DNA of 64,000 nt, from NCBI RefSeq assembly GCF_010120715.1, contig NZ_CP047591.1, positions 2,356,001 to 2,420,000 on the forward strand. Reading direction: 5' to 3'. A program made the translations under genes and the position numbers. Source of the DNA: Aminipila terrae. Its GTDB lineage: Bacteria > Bacillota > Clostridia > Peptostreptococcales > Anaerovoracaceae. This document shows positions 16,106-25,511 of this stretch, piece after piece. The notes beneath the pieces were generated by a model. That model did not search any database. It had not been told where the DNA came from and saw nothing but the letters and a program-made list of their open reading frames with translations. How positions within the stretch are numbered: position 1 is the stretch's first letter; every line of letters begins with the position of its first letter.

Positions 16106-18076
16106 ATGCCTACATTATCAGCTATGTTTAAGTTATACGATGGCTACTCAAACACCATTTCAAAAATCAGCCAAAAGACAGCTGACGCTACAAATAAAAT
16201 ACTAAGAGCGAGTGGGGCGACTGATCAGTTTAACCAAAAGTTAAAAAATACTAGCGCGAGTGCCAATTCAGCTACAGGTAGTATTGGTAATTATGTAAGG
16301 GCAGCTCTTTCAATCGCAAGTGCAGTAAAGGGTATGAGCATTGTTGATACTTATATAAATACTCAGTCCAGGCTTAAACTTATAAATGATGGACTTCAGA
16401 CCCAATCAGAGCTGCAGGATAAAATCTTCGCTGCAGCAGATCAGTCAAGAGGCGCGTATGCCAGCATGGCCGGCTCTATTGCAAAACTTGGTATGCTTGC
16501 GGGGGATGCATTTAGTTCAAACGATGAAACAATAAAGTTTGCCGCGTTAATGCAAAAATCTTTTAAATTGAGTGGAGCTAGCACTGAAGAACAAACGGCG
16601 GGTATGTACCAGTTAACACAGGCCATGGCAGCAGGGAAGCTGCAAGGAGATGAATTTAGGTCTATTATGGAAAATGCTCCTATGCTTGCACAAGCCATAG
16701 CGACTTATACAGGAAAAACTAAAGGAGATTTAAAGCAAATGTCCGCGGATGGAACAATCACTGCTGACATTATTAAAAACGCCATGTTTGCGGCTGCTGA
16801 TGAAATAAACGAAAAGTTTAAAAAAATGCCAATGACTTTTGGAGATGTTTGGAATAAATTTAAAAACAGTGCAACAAGGGCATTCAGCGATACATTTAAA
16901 ACAATTAATAAGCTTATCAACTCCTCCGGATTCCAGTCCATGTTTAACAATGCTGTAGGCGCCGTATATACACTTGGCAGCGCTATAAATTGGATAATCC
17001 AGATTACAACAAAATACTGGAGCTTCATTGGTCCCATACTGATTGCACTATCGGCTTCAATATTAGCCGGCATAATAATGAAACTTGGCAGTATAGCTGC
17101 TTTATTTGCAAAGCTCAATTTTCCTGTATTTCTGATAGTTGCTGCCATAGGCTTATTAATTGAGGGACTTGATAAGGCTGGGATTTCCATGCAGGAGTTT
17201 TTCAATATAGCGAGTCCTCTTTTAATAGCCATAGGTGCTGTACTTCTGGCAAGTATTATTAAAAAACTATTCCTGATGATTCCAGTTTTATGGGCACAGG
17301 CTGCAGCCGTCTGGGCACAGGTCGCAGCATGGCTTATACTTCACTGGCAGGTACTCTTAGTTATTGTTGCCATTGCATTAATTGTTATAATTCTGCAGGC
17401 ATTGGGTGTAAAAGCATCACAAGTGTTTGGCTTTATTGGTGGCTGTATTGGCGTAGTAATCGCTCTACTTCAAAATCTGGGAACTGCAGTTTACAATGCA
17501 TTCATTTTCGTCCTAAAAAGTGTAGATGAAGTAGTTACAAGCTGCGTCAATGATGCAATAGCAGCAATCAATTTAATTATACGGGCTCTCAATAAAATTC
17601 CTGGGGTTAAGATAAATCTTATCGATGGCATAAATGAATCATATGGAGACCTTAAGTACCAGAAATTTGCAAACCTGTCTGAAGCTTACGATGCCGGCTC
17701 TAAGATTGGGAAAAAGTTTTATTCTTCGGCCAGTGATAAGCTGGGAAGTATAGGCAGTAAGCTCGGTGGATTTATGAAAGGACCTAATTTGAATGACCTT
17801 GCAAGCGGGCTCGGTACCACCGGCAACCCTATGAAGGTTGAAGGGACGGGAAACGACGGTAAAGTGGATGTGAATATGTCAGATGAGGATCTGCAATATT
17901 TAAGAGATATTGCAGAGCGTGATTTTGTTAATAAGTTTAGCACGGCCACACTGGCGCCAAACATTCAGGTTACTTTTGGTGACGTTCATGAGACGGCAGA
18001 TGTGGATAAAATGTATAAGCGTATGGGCAAAATAATGCAACAGCAGCTTGCATCCGTAGGAGAGGGAGATTATTAA
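16106..18076 (+). CDS. xkdO: Tail tape measure protein
   Basis: A 656-residue protein. ATG 16106 is chosen with AAGAGG at 16091-16096; GTG 16100 is the open-frame alternative. The N-terminal 250 residues contain the tape-measure domain ('AGDAFSSNDETIKFAALMQKS', 'GMYQLTQAMAAGKLQGDEF', 'SIMENAPMLAQAIA'), followed by hydrophobic helices (about residues 300-460, several membrane-like segments) and a soluble tail. Tape measures set tail length and are ejected at infection; the hydrophobic part may insert in the host membrane. It is short for a contractile tail, implying a short tail if intact. Confidence 0.9.
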   Translation: MPTLSAMFKLYDGYSNTISKISQKTADATNKILRASGATDQFNQKLKNTSASANSATGSIGNYVRAALSIASAVKGMSIVDTYINTQSRLKLINDGLQTQSELQDKIFAAADQSRGAYASMAGSIAKLGMLAGDAFSSNDETIKFAALMQKSFKLSGASTEEQTAGMYQLTQAMAAGKLQGDEFRSIMENAPMLAQAIATYTGKTKGDLKQMSADGTITADIIKNAMFAAADEINEKFKKMPMTFGDVWNKFKNSATRAFSDTFKTINKLINSSGFQSMFNNAVGAVYTLGSAINWIIQITTKYWSFIGPILIALSASILAGIIMKLGSIAALFAKLNFPVFLIVAAIGLLIEGLDKAGISMQEFFNIASPLLIAIGAVLLASIIKKLFLMIPVLWAQAAAVWAQVAAWLILHWQVLLVIVAIALIVIILQALGVKASQVFGFIGGCIGVVIALLQNLGTAVYNAFIFVLKSVDEVVTSCVNDAIAAINLIIRALNKIPGVKINLIDGINESYGDLKYQKFANLSEAYDAGSKIGKKFYSSASDKLGSIGSKLGGFMKGPNLNDLASGLGTTGNPMKVEGTGNDGKVDVNMSDEDLQYLRDIAERDFVNKFSTATLAPNIQVTFGDVHETADVDKMYKRMGKIMQQQLASVGEGDY

Positions 18077-18078
18077 AA

Positions 18079-18750
18079 ATGAGTAGTTATGCTATATTTT
18101 TCGATTATGAAAATCAAACATATAGGCTTCCTGTAAATCCGGAACAGATAGAAGTAAAAAGTACTATGTCAACGGAAAAATATAAGGTGCTTAAATTGGG
18201 TGAGGTAATTGTGCCCACCAGCATGGAGCTCAAAGAATATTCTTTTGAGTGTGAATTACCTCATACGGCCTTGCATTACGTACAGACATCAGAGAAGTTC
18301 CAAAATGCGGATTACTATATTAATCTGTTTGAAAAATGGAGAAAGGCTCTTACCCCTGTAAGATTTATCGCCAGCAATGGAATAGGCGATGATATTAATA
18401 CCTTAGTCCTGATAACAGAGCTCACCATTATAGAAAAGGCAGGGGAAGAGGGAGACAAATATGTGTCTTTTGGTTTAACAGAATATAAGGAGTACGGGAA
18501 GAAATCCAATGTAGTTATGGTTTCAAATTTCTCAGCAACAATAGTGTCAAAATCAATAGTTGCCGCATCAGGGTTGAGCGCTAAAAGCAAAGGCACACAC
18601 ACAGTTGTAAAGGGAGAAAATCTCTGGAAGATTGCCAAGACTTATTATGGGAATGGAGCACTTTACACGAAAATATACAATGCCAATAAGGATAAAATTA
18701 AAAATCCGTCTCTTATTTATCCAGGGCAGGTTTTAACAATACCGGGTTAG
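18079..18750 (+). CDS. xkdP: LysM-containing baseplate/tail protein, XkdP-like
   Basis: A 223-residue protein: N-terminal XkdP-type domain ('LPVNPEQIEVKSTMSTEKYK', 'ELPHTALHYVQTSEKF') and a C-terminal LysM of about 50 residues ('HTVVKGENLWKIAKTYYGNG' to 'IYPGQVLTIPG') that binds peptidoglycan. It starts two bases after the tape measure stop. In PBSX-like tails it links the tape measure end to the hub. Confidence 0.92.
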   Translation: MSSYAIFFDYENQTYRLPVNPEQIEVKSTMSTEKYKVLKLGEVIVPTSMELKEYSFECELPHTALHYVQTSEKFQNADYYINLFEKWRKALTPVRFIASNGIGDDINTLVLITELTIIEKAGEEGDKYVSFGLTEYKEYGKKSNVVMVSNFSATIVSKSIVAASGLSAKSKGTHTVVKGENLWKIAKTYYGNGALYTKIYNANKDKIKNPSLIYPGQVLTIPG

Positions 18751-18760
18751 GAGGAATTTG

Positions 18761-19698
18761 ATGGAATTTTTAGTTAGAGTTGACGGTGAGTTCTACGAAA
18801 TTAGCGAATTGATAACCAAAGTTACTTATACCGATAATTTGAATGACGGATGCAGCAAGTTAGAGTTTTCTTACGTTAATGATGATTTAATTATTACTAA
18901 TGGGAGTGTTGTAAGGTTTAAATATGGCAATGCAAACATTTTTAATGGAATAGCGTTTAAGGTAACCAGAAGCGATGAAAAAGAGATCACGGTAACAGCG
19001 TATGATCAGTTAAGATATTGTAAAACAAAAGATTCAATCGTAATTAACGGCGAAACTGCTACAGATATAATTAAAAGGATGTGTAATTATCTTGGATTAC
19101 ACATAGGGTCATTAACAAATACTGGATACATTTTGCCAGTAAGCGTGCAGGACGACAAAACATGGCTAGATATAATTTACAACGCATTGAGTGATACGCT
19201 AGTTGGTACGGGTAAAAAATACGCCCTGAGAGACGAATTTGGTTTGATAACATTTCGGAACTTAGATAGCCTTAAAAGTAATCTTATTTTAGGTGATAAA
19301 AGTTTATGCTATGATTTTAATTATGAAAAATCAATAGACGATGACTTCTATAACCAAATTAAATTATACATAAAAGGGGATACCGCGAGTACAAGTCAAT
19401 TTGTGGGGCCAAAGATGAAAAATCAATAAAGAAGTATGGTATGCTACAGTATTTTGAGACTTTAGATAAAAATTCAAATGCGTCACAAGCCAAATCTAAA
19501 GCAAATATGCTTTTAAGTTTATACAATAGAGAGCAGGAAACACTAACGTTAGATTGTATAGGTGATACAAGTATCAGAGCTGGGAGCAGCTTCTATGCTT
19601 ATATATCTGATATAGGCTTAAATAAACGGCTGATTGTAAAAGAGGCTACTCATACTTTTTTACCTAATCACACTATGAGTCTGGAGGTGTCAATTTGA
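18761..19698 (+). CDS. xkdQ: Baseplate hub protein, XkdQ / late-control-D-like, one-base frameshift
   Basis: With one G restored in the GGGG run at 19405-19408 the gene encodes 312 residues; the join reads SQFVGAKDEKSIKKYGMLQY. The N-terminal strands ('FEISELITKVTYTDNLNDGCS'-type hub start) and C-terminal 'LTLDCIGDTSIRAGSSFYAY' with 'EATHTFLPNHTMSLEVSI' are typical of XkdQ/gpD-like hubs that carry the spike. ATG 18761 follows AGGAGG at six bases. The stop overlaps the TTG start of the next gene. Confidence 0.86.
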
Positions 19699-20027
19699 TA
19701 AATGAGATTAAAACAATTGTACAAAATTATTTAAATAATGTAAAACTTTGCAGTTTGATTATTGGTACTGTTACAAACACCGGAATAAAAATAAACGATA
19801 AAATAACAGTGCCAAATGTTTTAATTAAAGGCAATTTGAAAGACTTTATTAGTGTAGGTGACAGAGTAAGGTTGATAAGAAATCACGGTGGACAGGAGTA
19901 TTATATTGTGGAGATTATTGGTTTTGTACCAATCGCAAAGAATATGACTGTAAGTATAAATCCAATTACTATTTCAGACGGAATGACTTTATCAAGTATT
20001 CAAATTAAAGGGGTGACCAAATCATGA
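19695..20027 (+). CDS. xkdR: Baseplate protein, XkdR-like (DUF2577)
   Basis: A 110-residue protein starting at TTG 19695, with GGAGGTG at 19683-19689, overlapping the hub stop. An N-terminal helix precedes an OB-like barrel ('IIGTVTNTGIKINDKITVPN', 'FISVGDRVRLIRNHGGQEYY'), as in DUF2577 proteins. Likely part of the hub/spike complex. Overlaps the next gene by four bases. Confidence 0.85.
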   Translation: MINEIKTIVQNYLNNVKLCSLIIGTVTNTGIKINDKITVPNVLIKGNLKDFISVGDRVRLIRNHGGQEYYIVEIIGFVPIAKNMTVSINPITISDGMTLSSIQIKGVTKS

Positions 20028-20416
20028 CCCCGGAGATAATAAGCAGTGATTTTGAAGTCACAAAGGAAACTGAAACCTCAAAGACGTATAAACTATCAAT
20101 CGATAAAATACAAGGCTCTGTTGACCAAATAGAGGCATTAGAACAAGCTATATATAAGGTACTTAATACTGAAAAATATGAGTATCCGATATATAGCTTT
20201 TCTTATGGGATTGATTTGGATAATTTAACGGGCAAGGATGTTGACTATGTAAAAATTGAACTTAAAAGAAGAATCCAGGAGTGCTTACTGCAGGATAGCA
20301 GAATTGAAACTGCAGACAATTTTAATTTTACTGTTAATGGGGATGAAATACTTTGTACTTTTGATGTATCCAGTATTTACGGAAAAACAACAATCACAAA
20401 GGGGGTGAATGTTTAA
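20024..20416 (+). CDS. xkdS: Baseplate wedge protein, XkdS / gp25-like (DUF2634)
   Basis: A 130-residue protein in the gp25/W-like position before baseplate J. 'EALEQAIYKVLNTEKYEYPI' and 'YSFSYGIDLDNLTGKDVDYV' match the DUF2634/XkdS pattern, in which the EPR-like core motif of gp25 is degenerate. It binds the sheath initiator ring. Overlaps neighbours by a few bases. Confidence 0.87.
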   Translation: MTPEIISSDFEVTKETETSKTYKLSIDKIQGSVDQIEALEQAIYKVLNTEKYEYPIYSFSYGIDLDNLTGKDVDYVKIELKRRIQECLLQDSRIETADNFNFTVNGDEILCTFDVSSIYGKTTITKGVNV

Positions 20417-21432
20417 TGTTCGAGAGTATGACTTATGAAGCAATCTTAAATGACATGTTAAGCAAGGTTAAAAACGATGTTGATAAAAAAGAGGGTTCCG
20501 TTATCTATGACGCTCTTGCTCCTTGTGCATACCAATTAGCACAGACCTATTTTAATTTAGATAATTTTATCAATTTAGTTTCCGGTGACACGGCAGTAGG
20601 GGAATACCTGGACCGGGTTGTGGCTGATTACGGCTTGACTAGAAAAGCGGCCACTTATGCTGTTAGAAAGGTTACTACTACGGGAGAGATAATGCTGGGT
20701 ACCAGATGGGGACTGAATGATACAACCTACACTATTACCAGTTTAATTTCAGCAAATGTTTATAGCGCTGTGTGTCAACAAATAGGAACAATCGGTAATA
20801 CGTATTCCGGAGAACTTGAAAATATTGATAATGTATCAGGCATAACTGCCACCTTAACCGATATAATAACTTCCGGAACTGATGAAGAAACAGACGATAA
20901 TCTTAGGTCAAGGTTCTATGCAAAGGTTCAGGCCCCTTCAACTTCTGGAAACGCAGACAATTATAAGGAGTGGGCTCTAAAAGTATTGGGGGTAGGAAAT
21001 GCTAAAGTGTTCCCATTGTGGAATGGTGCGGGGACTGTAAGAGTCTTAGTAGTGGATAGTAATATGTCTATTGACAATACTTTACCGGGTAAAGTATCGA
21101 GTTATATAGAAACTGTTAGACCAATAGGCGCTAATGTAACGGTAGCAAGCCCAACAAGTCAGACTATAAATATATCTGCTAAAATAATGTTAGATGGGTC
21201 AAAATTGCTTGCTGATGTGCAGAATGCTTTTATTTCTACAATTACAACTTACTTAAAAGATACGGTATTTGAAACGTATAGTATCAGTTATGCTCAAATA
21301 GGGAGTTTGCTTTTAGCTACTGATGGAGTTAAGGACTATAATACTTTACTTGTAAATAACGGAACTGCAAATATATCGCTTACAGATGAGCAAATGCCTA
21401 TTACGGGTACTATTACCCTGACGGAGGTTTAG
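20416..21432 (+). CDS. xkdT: Baseplate J-like wedge protein, XkdT
   Basis: A 338-residue protein: 'DVDKKEGSVIYDALAPCAYQ' near the N-terminus and the core 'GTDEETDDNLRSRFYAKVQA' with 'APSTSGNADNYKEWALKVLG' are signatures of the baseplate J / gp47 family. Six such wedges join the tail hub to the fibres. Starts at the stop of the previous gene. Confidence 0.93.
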   Translation: MFESMTYEAILNDMLSKVKNDVDKKEGSVIYDALAPCAYQLAQTYFNLDNFINLVSGDTAVGEYLDRVVADYGLTRKAATYAVRKVTTTGEIMLGTRWGLNDTTYTITSLISANVYSAVCQQIGTIGNTYSGELENIDNVSGITATLTDIITSGTDEETDDNLRSRFYAKVQAPSTSGNADNYKEWALKVLGVGNAKVFPLWNGAGTVRVLVVDSNMSIDNTLPGKVSSYIETVRPIGANVTVASPTSQTINISAKIMLDGSKLLADVQNAFISTITTYLKDTVFETYSISYAQIGSLLLATDGVKDYNTLLVNNGTANISLTDEQMPITGTITLTEV

Positions 21433-21433
21433 T

Positions 21434-21973
21434 ATGGATAATTTAATGGAGCTGCTTCCCCCAATATATGAAAACAATACCACAATGGAGGAGTTACAAA
21501 GCATACTGGGTACCAAAATAAATAACCTGGCAGAATCCTTTAATGAAACCATAGACGAATGCTTTGTTAATACTGCATCAAGTCTTTTAGGCAGATATGA
21601 AAAGGTTTATGGATTAAAGGTAGATGTTTCAAAAAGTGATTCCTTCAGGAGAGAAAGAATCAAAGCTAAAATCGTTGGTGTGGGAACCGTAACCAAGCAA
21701 ATGATTATAGACACGGCTGCATCATATTCAAATGGCCAAGTTGAGGTGATAGAGAATCCTGCTAATTATAGCTTTAAGATTAAGTTTGTCGGTACATTGG
21801 GAATGCCTCCAAATATGGCGGACCTTACGCTGACCATAGAAGAAATTAAGCCAGCACACCTATCATATACTTTTGAATATGTTTACAATACCAACAACGT
21901 ATTGGCCAAACATACACACGCCCAATTATCGGCTTATACACACTATAAACTAAGAAATGAGGTGGTTAACTAA
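21434..21973 (+). CDS. xkdU: Baseplate protein, XkdU / YmfQ-like (DUF2313)
   Basis: A 179-residue protein one base after XkdT. 'LMELLPPIYENNTTMEELQS' is the standard P2 gpI/XkdU-like opening ('LLP.YY....'), and 'RRERIKAKIVGVGTVTKQMI' plus 'KFVGTLGMPPNMADLTLTIE' continue the family pattern. Gene I-type proteins attach fibres to the baseplate wedge. Confidence 0.88.
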   Translation: MDNLMELLPPIYENNTTMEELQSILGTKINNLAESFNETIDECFVNTASSLLGRYEKVYGLKVDVSKSDSFRRERIKAKIVGVGTVTKQMIIDTAASYSNGQVEVIENPANYSFKIKFVGTLGMPPNMADLTLTIEEIKPAHLSYTFEYVYNTNNVLAKHTHAQLSAYTHYKLRNEVVN

Positions 21974-22740
21974 TGGCTACAACGACAACTAACTATGGAT
22001 TAACAAAACCAGCAGCTACAGAGTATTACGATATTGAAATCCAAAATTCAAACATGGATAAAATTGATACCCAAATGAAGCAGAATGCCGATAATATGCT
22101 AAAAAAAGACGGCAGCGTGCAGATGACAGGAGTATTAAAGACTGTTGGCGGTGGCACTGTAGGACTACCCGCTAATCAAATAGTAATGGGGCAAAATATT
22201 ATTATGATTAGGGATGGCAATGTGATGTATTTTGCCGTAAATTGCTATCATGATGGAGTTAATTGGAAATACAAAGAGAATGGAAAAGCCAGTCTATTGA
22301 TAATAAACGTAGACATGGAATATCCCATACTCAACACTGCAATTAGTGGTACGAAGGATGCAGTTATATCTTGGATTACTAATAATGTGCTTACCCACTT
22401 AACAGGCCTGCCGTTAACTGGTGGAACATTGAGTGGATATTTGGAAGTTAAGAGTCCTTCAAATACCAATGTTGTACTAACCAACACAACAAGACAAAGG
22501 GGCTCTTTAGTGCGTATGGCAGATGATGATACACTTTTATTTGCAAATTATAGTTTAATAGGTGTAGCAGGAAGATGCATGACATTAGGGAATGAAAATA
22601 CTGAAATAAGTTCTTTACTAAAATTAAGTATCTATGGTTCAGGTACAGCTTGGAAGGTTTACGGCGAACATAACATCACATGCTCAACTTCCGCTCCAAG
22701 TTCTGCTCTTACTGAAGGTGCACAGCACCAAGTATATTGA
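21973..22740 (+). CDS. Tail fibre protein
   Basis: A 255-residue fibre-like protein. The opening 'TTNYGLTKPAATEYYDIEIQ NSNMDK'-type start, with its conserved 'YGL.KP....YDI...N.NMD.I', is the usual baseplate-attachment motif of Firmicute phage fibres. The middle carries a collar-like repeat 'LTHLTGLPLTGGTLSGYLEV', and the end 'TCSTSAPSSALTEGAQHQVY' is typical of trimeric fibre tips. Overlaps XkdU by one base. Host range is likely set here and in the next gene. Confidence 0.82.
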   Translation: MATTTTNYGLTKPAATEYYDIEIQNSNMDKIDTQMKQNADNMLKKDGSVQMTGVLKTVGGGTVGLPANQIVMGQNIIMIRDGNVMYFAVNCYHDGVNWKYKENGKASLLIINVDMEYPILNTAISGTKDAVISWITNNVLTHLTGLPLTGGTLSGYLEVKSPSNTNVVLTNTTRQRGSLVRMADDDTLLFANYSLIGVAGRCMTLGNENTEISSLLKLSIYGSGTAWKVYGEHNITCSTSAPSSALTEGAQHQVY

Positions 22741-22751
22741 GGTGATTAACT

Positions 22752-23303
22752 ATGACAATATATAGAGGTGTAGGCGGTGTAAACCGTGAGATTAAACAGC
22801 AATTTAGAGGTGTTGGTGGTGTAAACAGAGAAATAAAGGAACAGTATAGGGGCGTTGGTGGATTAAATAGAAAAGTGTTTAGTAATTGGAATGGAATACT
22901 CTACAATGCAGGTAATGAGTATTCTTATATAACTGGTGGATGGATAAAATTTTACCCAGTCCCAGAGGGTAGTTCTGGTAATGTAAGTAATAATGGAACT
23001 CAATTAGTATGTACTGCAAATACTGTGTCTGATGTGGGAATGATAACAAATAATAAAATTGATTTATCAAAGTATAATTACTTATATGCACAGGTTGATT
23101 ATTATTTAGGTGGTGAAAGAGCTTGGATACTAGCACAAAATTCAAATGTAAGTGGTAATGGTTTTAATTTTACAGCATCAATTTCTTTTACAGGAGCGGG
23201 TAAAATTGCATTGCCTATATCTAGCATTTCCACAAGTCATTATATTTATATCGGTGCGGCTAAGAATGGTGCAATCAAAGTAAGTAAAATATGGTTAGAA
23301 TAG
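22752..23303 (+). CDS. Fibre/receptor-binding accessory protein with three RGVGGVNRxIK repeats
   Basis: A 183-residue protein. The first 40 residues are three tandem copies of a short unit: YRGVGGVNREIKQQ, FRGVGGVNREIKEQ, YRGVGGLNRKVFSN. This unit is found in Clostridia phage fibre proteins and probably forms a short fibrous stalk. The rest is a beta-rich domain (ASISFTGAGKIALPIS) like carbohydrate-binding jelly-rolls. A receptor-binding or fibre-tip role is inferred. Confidence 0.72.
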   Translation: MTIYRGVGGVNREIKQQFRGVGGVNREIKEQYRGVGGLNRKVFSNWNGILYNAGNEYSYITGGWIKFYPVPEGSSGNVSNNGTQLVCTANTVSDVGMITNNKIDLSKYNYLYAQVDYYLGGERAWILAQNSNVSGNGFNFTASISFTGAGKIALPISSISTSHYIYIGAAKNGAIKVSKIWLE

Positions 23304-23317
23304 AAAGAGGTGTTTAT

Positions 23318-23719
23318 ATGAAGATTAAATTAAATGATAATACAGAGTTAAATGTTATATGTATAAATGGGAAGTCTACATATTTTCAAGGGGCAAACAG
23401 GGACAGCCTGGAGTTCGTTTTCAAGAAGGGTGATTATCCTTTTGATCAGTTAGATAAATTGTTCGCAGATGCAACTAAAACAAAGAAGATTTCGGTTATA
23501 GATACAGTAACCACTACAGATAAAGACGGCAAGACCGTAGAAACCCCAACAGAGCATGTCTATGACAACTACTCCCTGAGAGTTAGTATGAAAATGGAAC
23601 CCGTGATAATTACTCCAGCAACTTCAACAGAGCCAGAAGTAACAGAAGAGAGAGTAATGGTTACAATGGGGCAGCTTACGTTGATTGAAAAGAAGCTGTC
23701 TGAATTAGGATTGTTATAA
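23318..23719 (+). CDS. Phage tail-region protein of unknown function
   Basis: A 133-residue protein; ATG 23318 is chosen because AAAGAGGTG precedes it. The first half is a compact beta domain ('IKLNDNTELNVICINGKSTY', 'SLEFVFKKGDYPFDQLDKLF'), and the end has a helix 'MGQLTLIEKKLSELG' that may be a coiled coil. Similar proteins lie between fibres and lysis genes in Clostridia prophages; no function known to me. Confidence 0.65.
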   Translation: MKIKLNDNTELNVICINGKSTYFQGANRDSLEFVFKKGDYPFDQLDKLFADATKTKKISVIDTVTTTDKDGKTVETPTEHVYDNYSLRVSMKMEPVIITPATSTEPEVTEERVMVTMGQLTLIEKKLSELGLL

Positions 23720-23735
23720 ATAATATTTGTTTAAG

Positions 23736-23758
23736 ACACGCAATAACGCGTGTTTTTT
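23736..23758 (+). terminator. Terminator after the tail-region gene
   Basis: ACACGC, loop AATAAC, GCGTGT then TTTTTT. It falls inside the upstream part of the next open frame, so that gene should start downstream of it. Confidence 0.75.
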
Positions 23759-23798
23759 AATACATTTTTTAGCCAGGAATGGCAGAAAGAACAAAGAT

Positions 23799-24014
23799 AT
23801 GTTAAATAAAGAATTTGAAAAGAAGTATGATGGAGTAATCAGGAGTATCGCTATTGCAGAGGGTGGGAAGGATATGAGCGTCGGATCAGACATGCTTAAG
23901 TATGAAATCCGTGTCCATGCTGGAAGAGTAACAAGGCAGGATACATACCAGGGAATCCCAGAGGATTTTGACTGGCAGCAGGCCACGGAAGATTTAGACA
24001 GTATTACAGATTAA
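23799..24014 (+). CDS. Small acidic phage protein upstream of the lysis genes
   Basis: A 71-residue protein starting at ATG 23799, chosen because the longer frame (from 23727) overlaps a terminator. Ribosome site is weak (AGAAAGAA). It contains 'KYDGVIRSIAIAEGGKDMSV' and 'QDTYQGIPEDFDWQQATEDL' and looks soluble. I do not recognise it. It is followed by a strong terminator. Confidence 0.55.
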   Translation: MLNKEFEKKYDGVIRSIAIAEGGKDMSVGSDMLKYEIRVHAGRVTRQDTYQGIPEDFDWQQATEDLDSITD

Positions 24015-24020
24015 CAACAT

Positions 24021-24044
24021 AGGAGCCTTCGGGCTCCTTATTTC
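24021..24044 (+). terminator. Terminator before the lysis cassette
   Basis: AGGAGCC, tetraloop TTCG (part), GGCTCCT then TATTTC: a short, stable stem of GGAGCC/GGCTCC. Confidence 0.8.
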
Positions 24045-24146
24045 ATTAAAAGGGATAAAGCAGTACCTTCTAACCACATTGAAATATCAATGTTTATTAA
24101 GTTAAATAATTGTGGCCAAGACGGTACCTTGAAAGAAGGGATATAC

Positions 24147-24902
24147 TTGAAACCAATAAGTTATTTACAAACAGATCCTAAATGGGCAAATATAGATTAC
24201 TCAGCTAAAGGAGAAAAAACCACAGTCGGCGCATCGGGATGTGGACCGTCTTGCATGGCCATGGTTATTGCAACACTTAAAAATAAAAACGTAACTCCAA
24301 AGGACACATGTGCATGGGCCTTGTCACATAGATTTAAGGCACCTAACCAGGGGACTTATTATAGTTATTTTGCTCCACAGGGTAAAGCTTATGATATATC
24401 AGTAGCACAGTTAAATGGCAGCAGCCTTTATGGTAAAGCAAACCAGTGGGCGAACGATTATCACGCAAAGGCCCTGGCGGAAGTTGAAAAAGGCAATATG
24501 GTTATATGTTGCATGGGTAAGGGCAACTGGACCAGAAGCGGACACTTTATTTTATGGTATGGTTTAGATGCAAAGAGCAGAGCACTTATAAATGATCCAA
24601 ACAGCACAAAAGCAGAAAGAACATGCGCAGACTTGTCTTTGCTGCAGAGCCAGGTTAAATATTATTTTGTGGTAGATGTAGCCGGCTGCCAGAGCCATTC
24701 AGACAATTATAACAGCGTAAAAGAAAAATATGAATTTGATGATGCCACAATGGCGTATCTGGAAGCTTATAAATATGCTGACAGCCTATTTGCATTAATG
24801 CTGCAGGACAATAAAAATATGCAGAAATACCAGCTAAACACGATACTCTATATACTTGGGTATCAGTATGGCAAGCAGGTATTTGAAAAATTAAACAAGT
24901 AG
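24147..24902 (+). CDS. Endolysin, C39-family cysteine peptidase
   Basis: A 251-residue lysis enzyme. Near the N-terminus 'LQTDPKWANIDYSAKGEKTT' then 'GASGCGPSCMAMV' supplies the catalytic Cys (residue 32); 'RSGHFILWYG' supplies the His and 'INDPNS' the Asp/Asn of a C39/papain-like triad. The C-terminal 80 residues are helical (EFDDATMAYLEAYKYADSLF), probably a wall-targeting or oligomerisation part. TTG 24147 with GAAGGG at 24135-24140 is chosen; ATG 24090 gives a longer form. It would cut peptidoglycan cross-bridges or stem peptides. Two holin genes follow. Confidence 0.8.
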   Translation: MKPISYLQTDPKWANIDYSAKGEKTTVGASGCGPSCMAMVIATLKNKNVTPKDTCAWALSHRFKAPNQGTYYSYFAPQGKAYDISVAQLNGSSLYGKANQWANDYHAKALAEVEKGNMVICCMGKGNWTRSGHFILWYGLDAKSRALINDPNSTKAERTCADLSLLQSQVKYYFVVDVAGCQSHSDNYNSVKEKYEFDDATMAYLEAYKYADSLFALMLQDNKNMQKYQLNTILYILGYQYGKQVFEKLNK

Positions 24903-24912
24903 GAGGGTACGG

Positions 24913-25248
24913 ATGAACTGGATTGCACAATACTGGATTGAGGCAGGCTTTGGAGTACTCTTTACAACAATTATACTTGGGGCCAAAAGAATCTTTAATA
25001 AGTTTAAAACCATAAAAGCAGAGCAGGAGGCACAAAGCAGAGGTATACAAGCATTGCTCAGAGACCGCATTGTGCAAGCCTATTATCATTATTGCGAAGA
25101 TAAAGTAATTACATTACACGGACTTGAAAATGTTAATGCAATGTATGCTGAGTATCATAGCCTTGGAGGCAACGGTACCATAACTAAATTAGTAGAAGAA
25201 ATGAGAAAATATGAAGTTGTTGACAGGAGGGACAAATATGAAAATTAA
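24913..25248 (+). CDS. Holin-like membrane protein
   Basis: A 111-residue protein: one N-terminal membrane helix (about residues 8-25, 'WIEAGFGVLFTTIILGA'), a charged coiled-coil segment and the family signature 'ALLRDRIVQAYYHYCEDK' with 'YHSLGGNGTITKLVEEM'. Proteins of this layout are commonly found in lysis cassettes of Firmicute phages as holins or holin regulators. ATG 24913 with GGAGGG just upstream; overlaps the next gene by 11 bases. Confidence 0.75.
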   Translation: MNWIAQYWIEAGFGVLFTTIILGAKRIFNKFKTIKAEQEAQSRGIQALLRDRIVQAYYHYCEDKVITLHGLENVNAMYAEYHSLGGNGTITKLVEEMRKYEVVDRRDKYEN

Positions 25249-25494
25249 CTGGAAATTAAGATTTAAAAATCCGTATTTTTACATAGGCCTTTTAGGCGTA
25301 ATTTTGACGGCCATGGGGGTATCTCCGGAAACTGTAACTAGCTGGGAAATTGTAAAGCAGCATGTAATTGAACTATTGAGCAATCCTTATATGCTTGGTA
25401 GCGTCATGATAGCAGTTATAGGAGTTATACATGACCCTACAACAAAAGGGCCAGCGATAGCGATAGGGCCCTTACATATAATAAGCCGAGATAA
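25238..25494 (+). CDS. phi-LC3-type holin, one-base frameshift near the C-terminus
   Basis: An 85-residue holin with ATG 25238 behind AGGAGGG. 'INWKLRFKNPYFYIGLLGVI' is the typical start, with two membrane helices (about residues 14-30 and 48-66). As read, the frame passes through altered residues and stops at 25510; restoring one G in the GGG run at 25448-25450 gives the usual ending DPTTKGASDSDRALTYNKPR and a stop at 25492-25494, which matches phi-LC3 holins closely. A terminator follows at once. Confidence 0.86.
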
Positions 25495-25511
25495 AATACA
25501 CGCGAATTAGA

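Noticed and set aside
19695..19704. ATG at about 19701 as start of the XkdR-like gene
   Set aside because: It is out of frame with the conserved protein; TTG 19695 keeps the frame and spacing.
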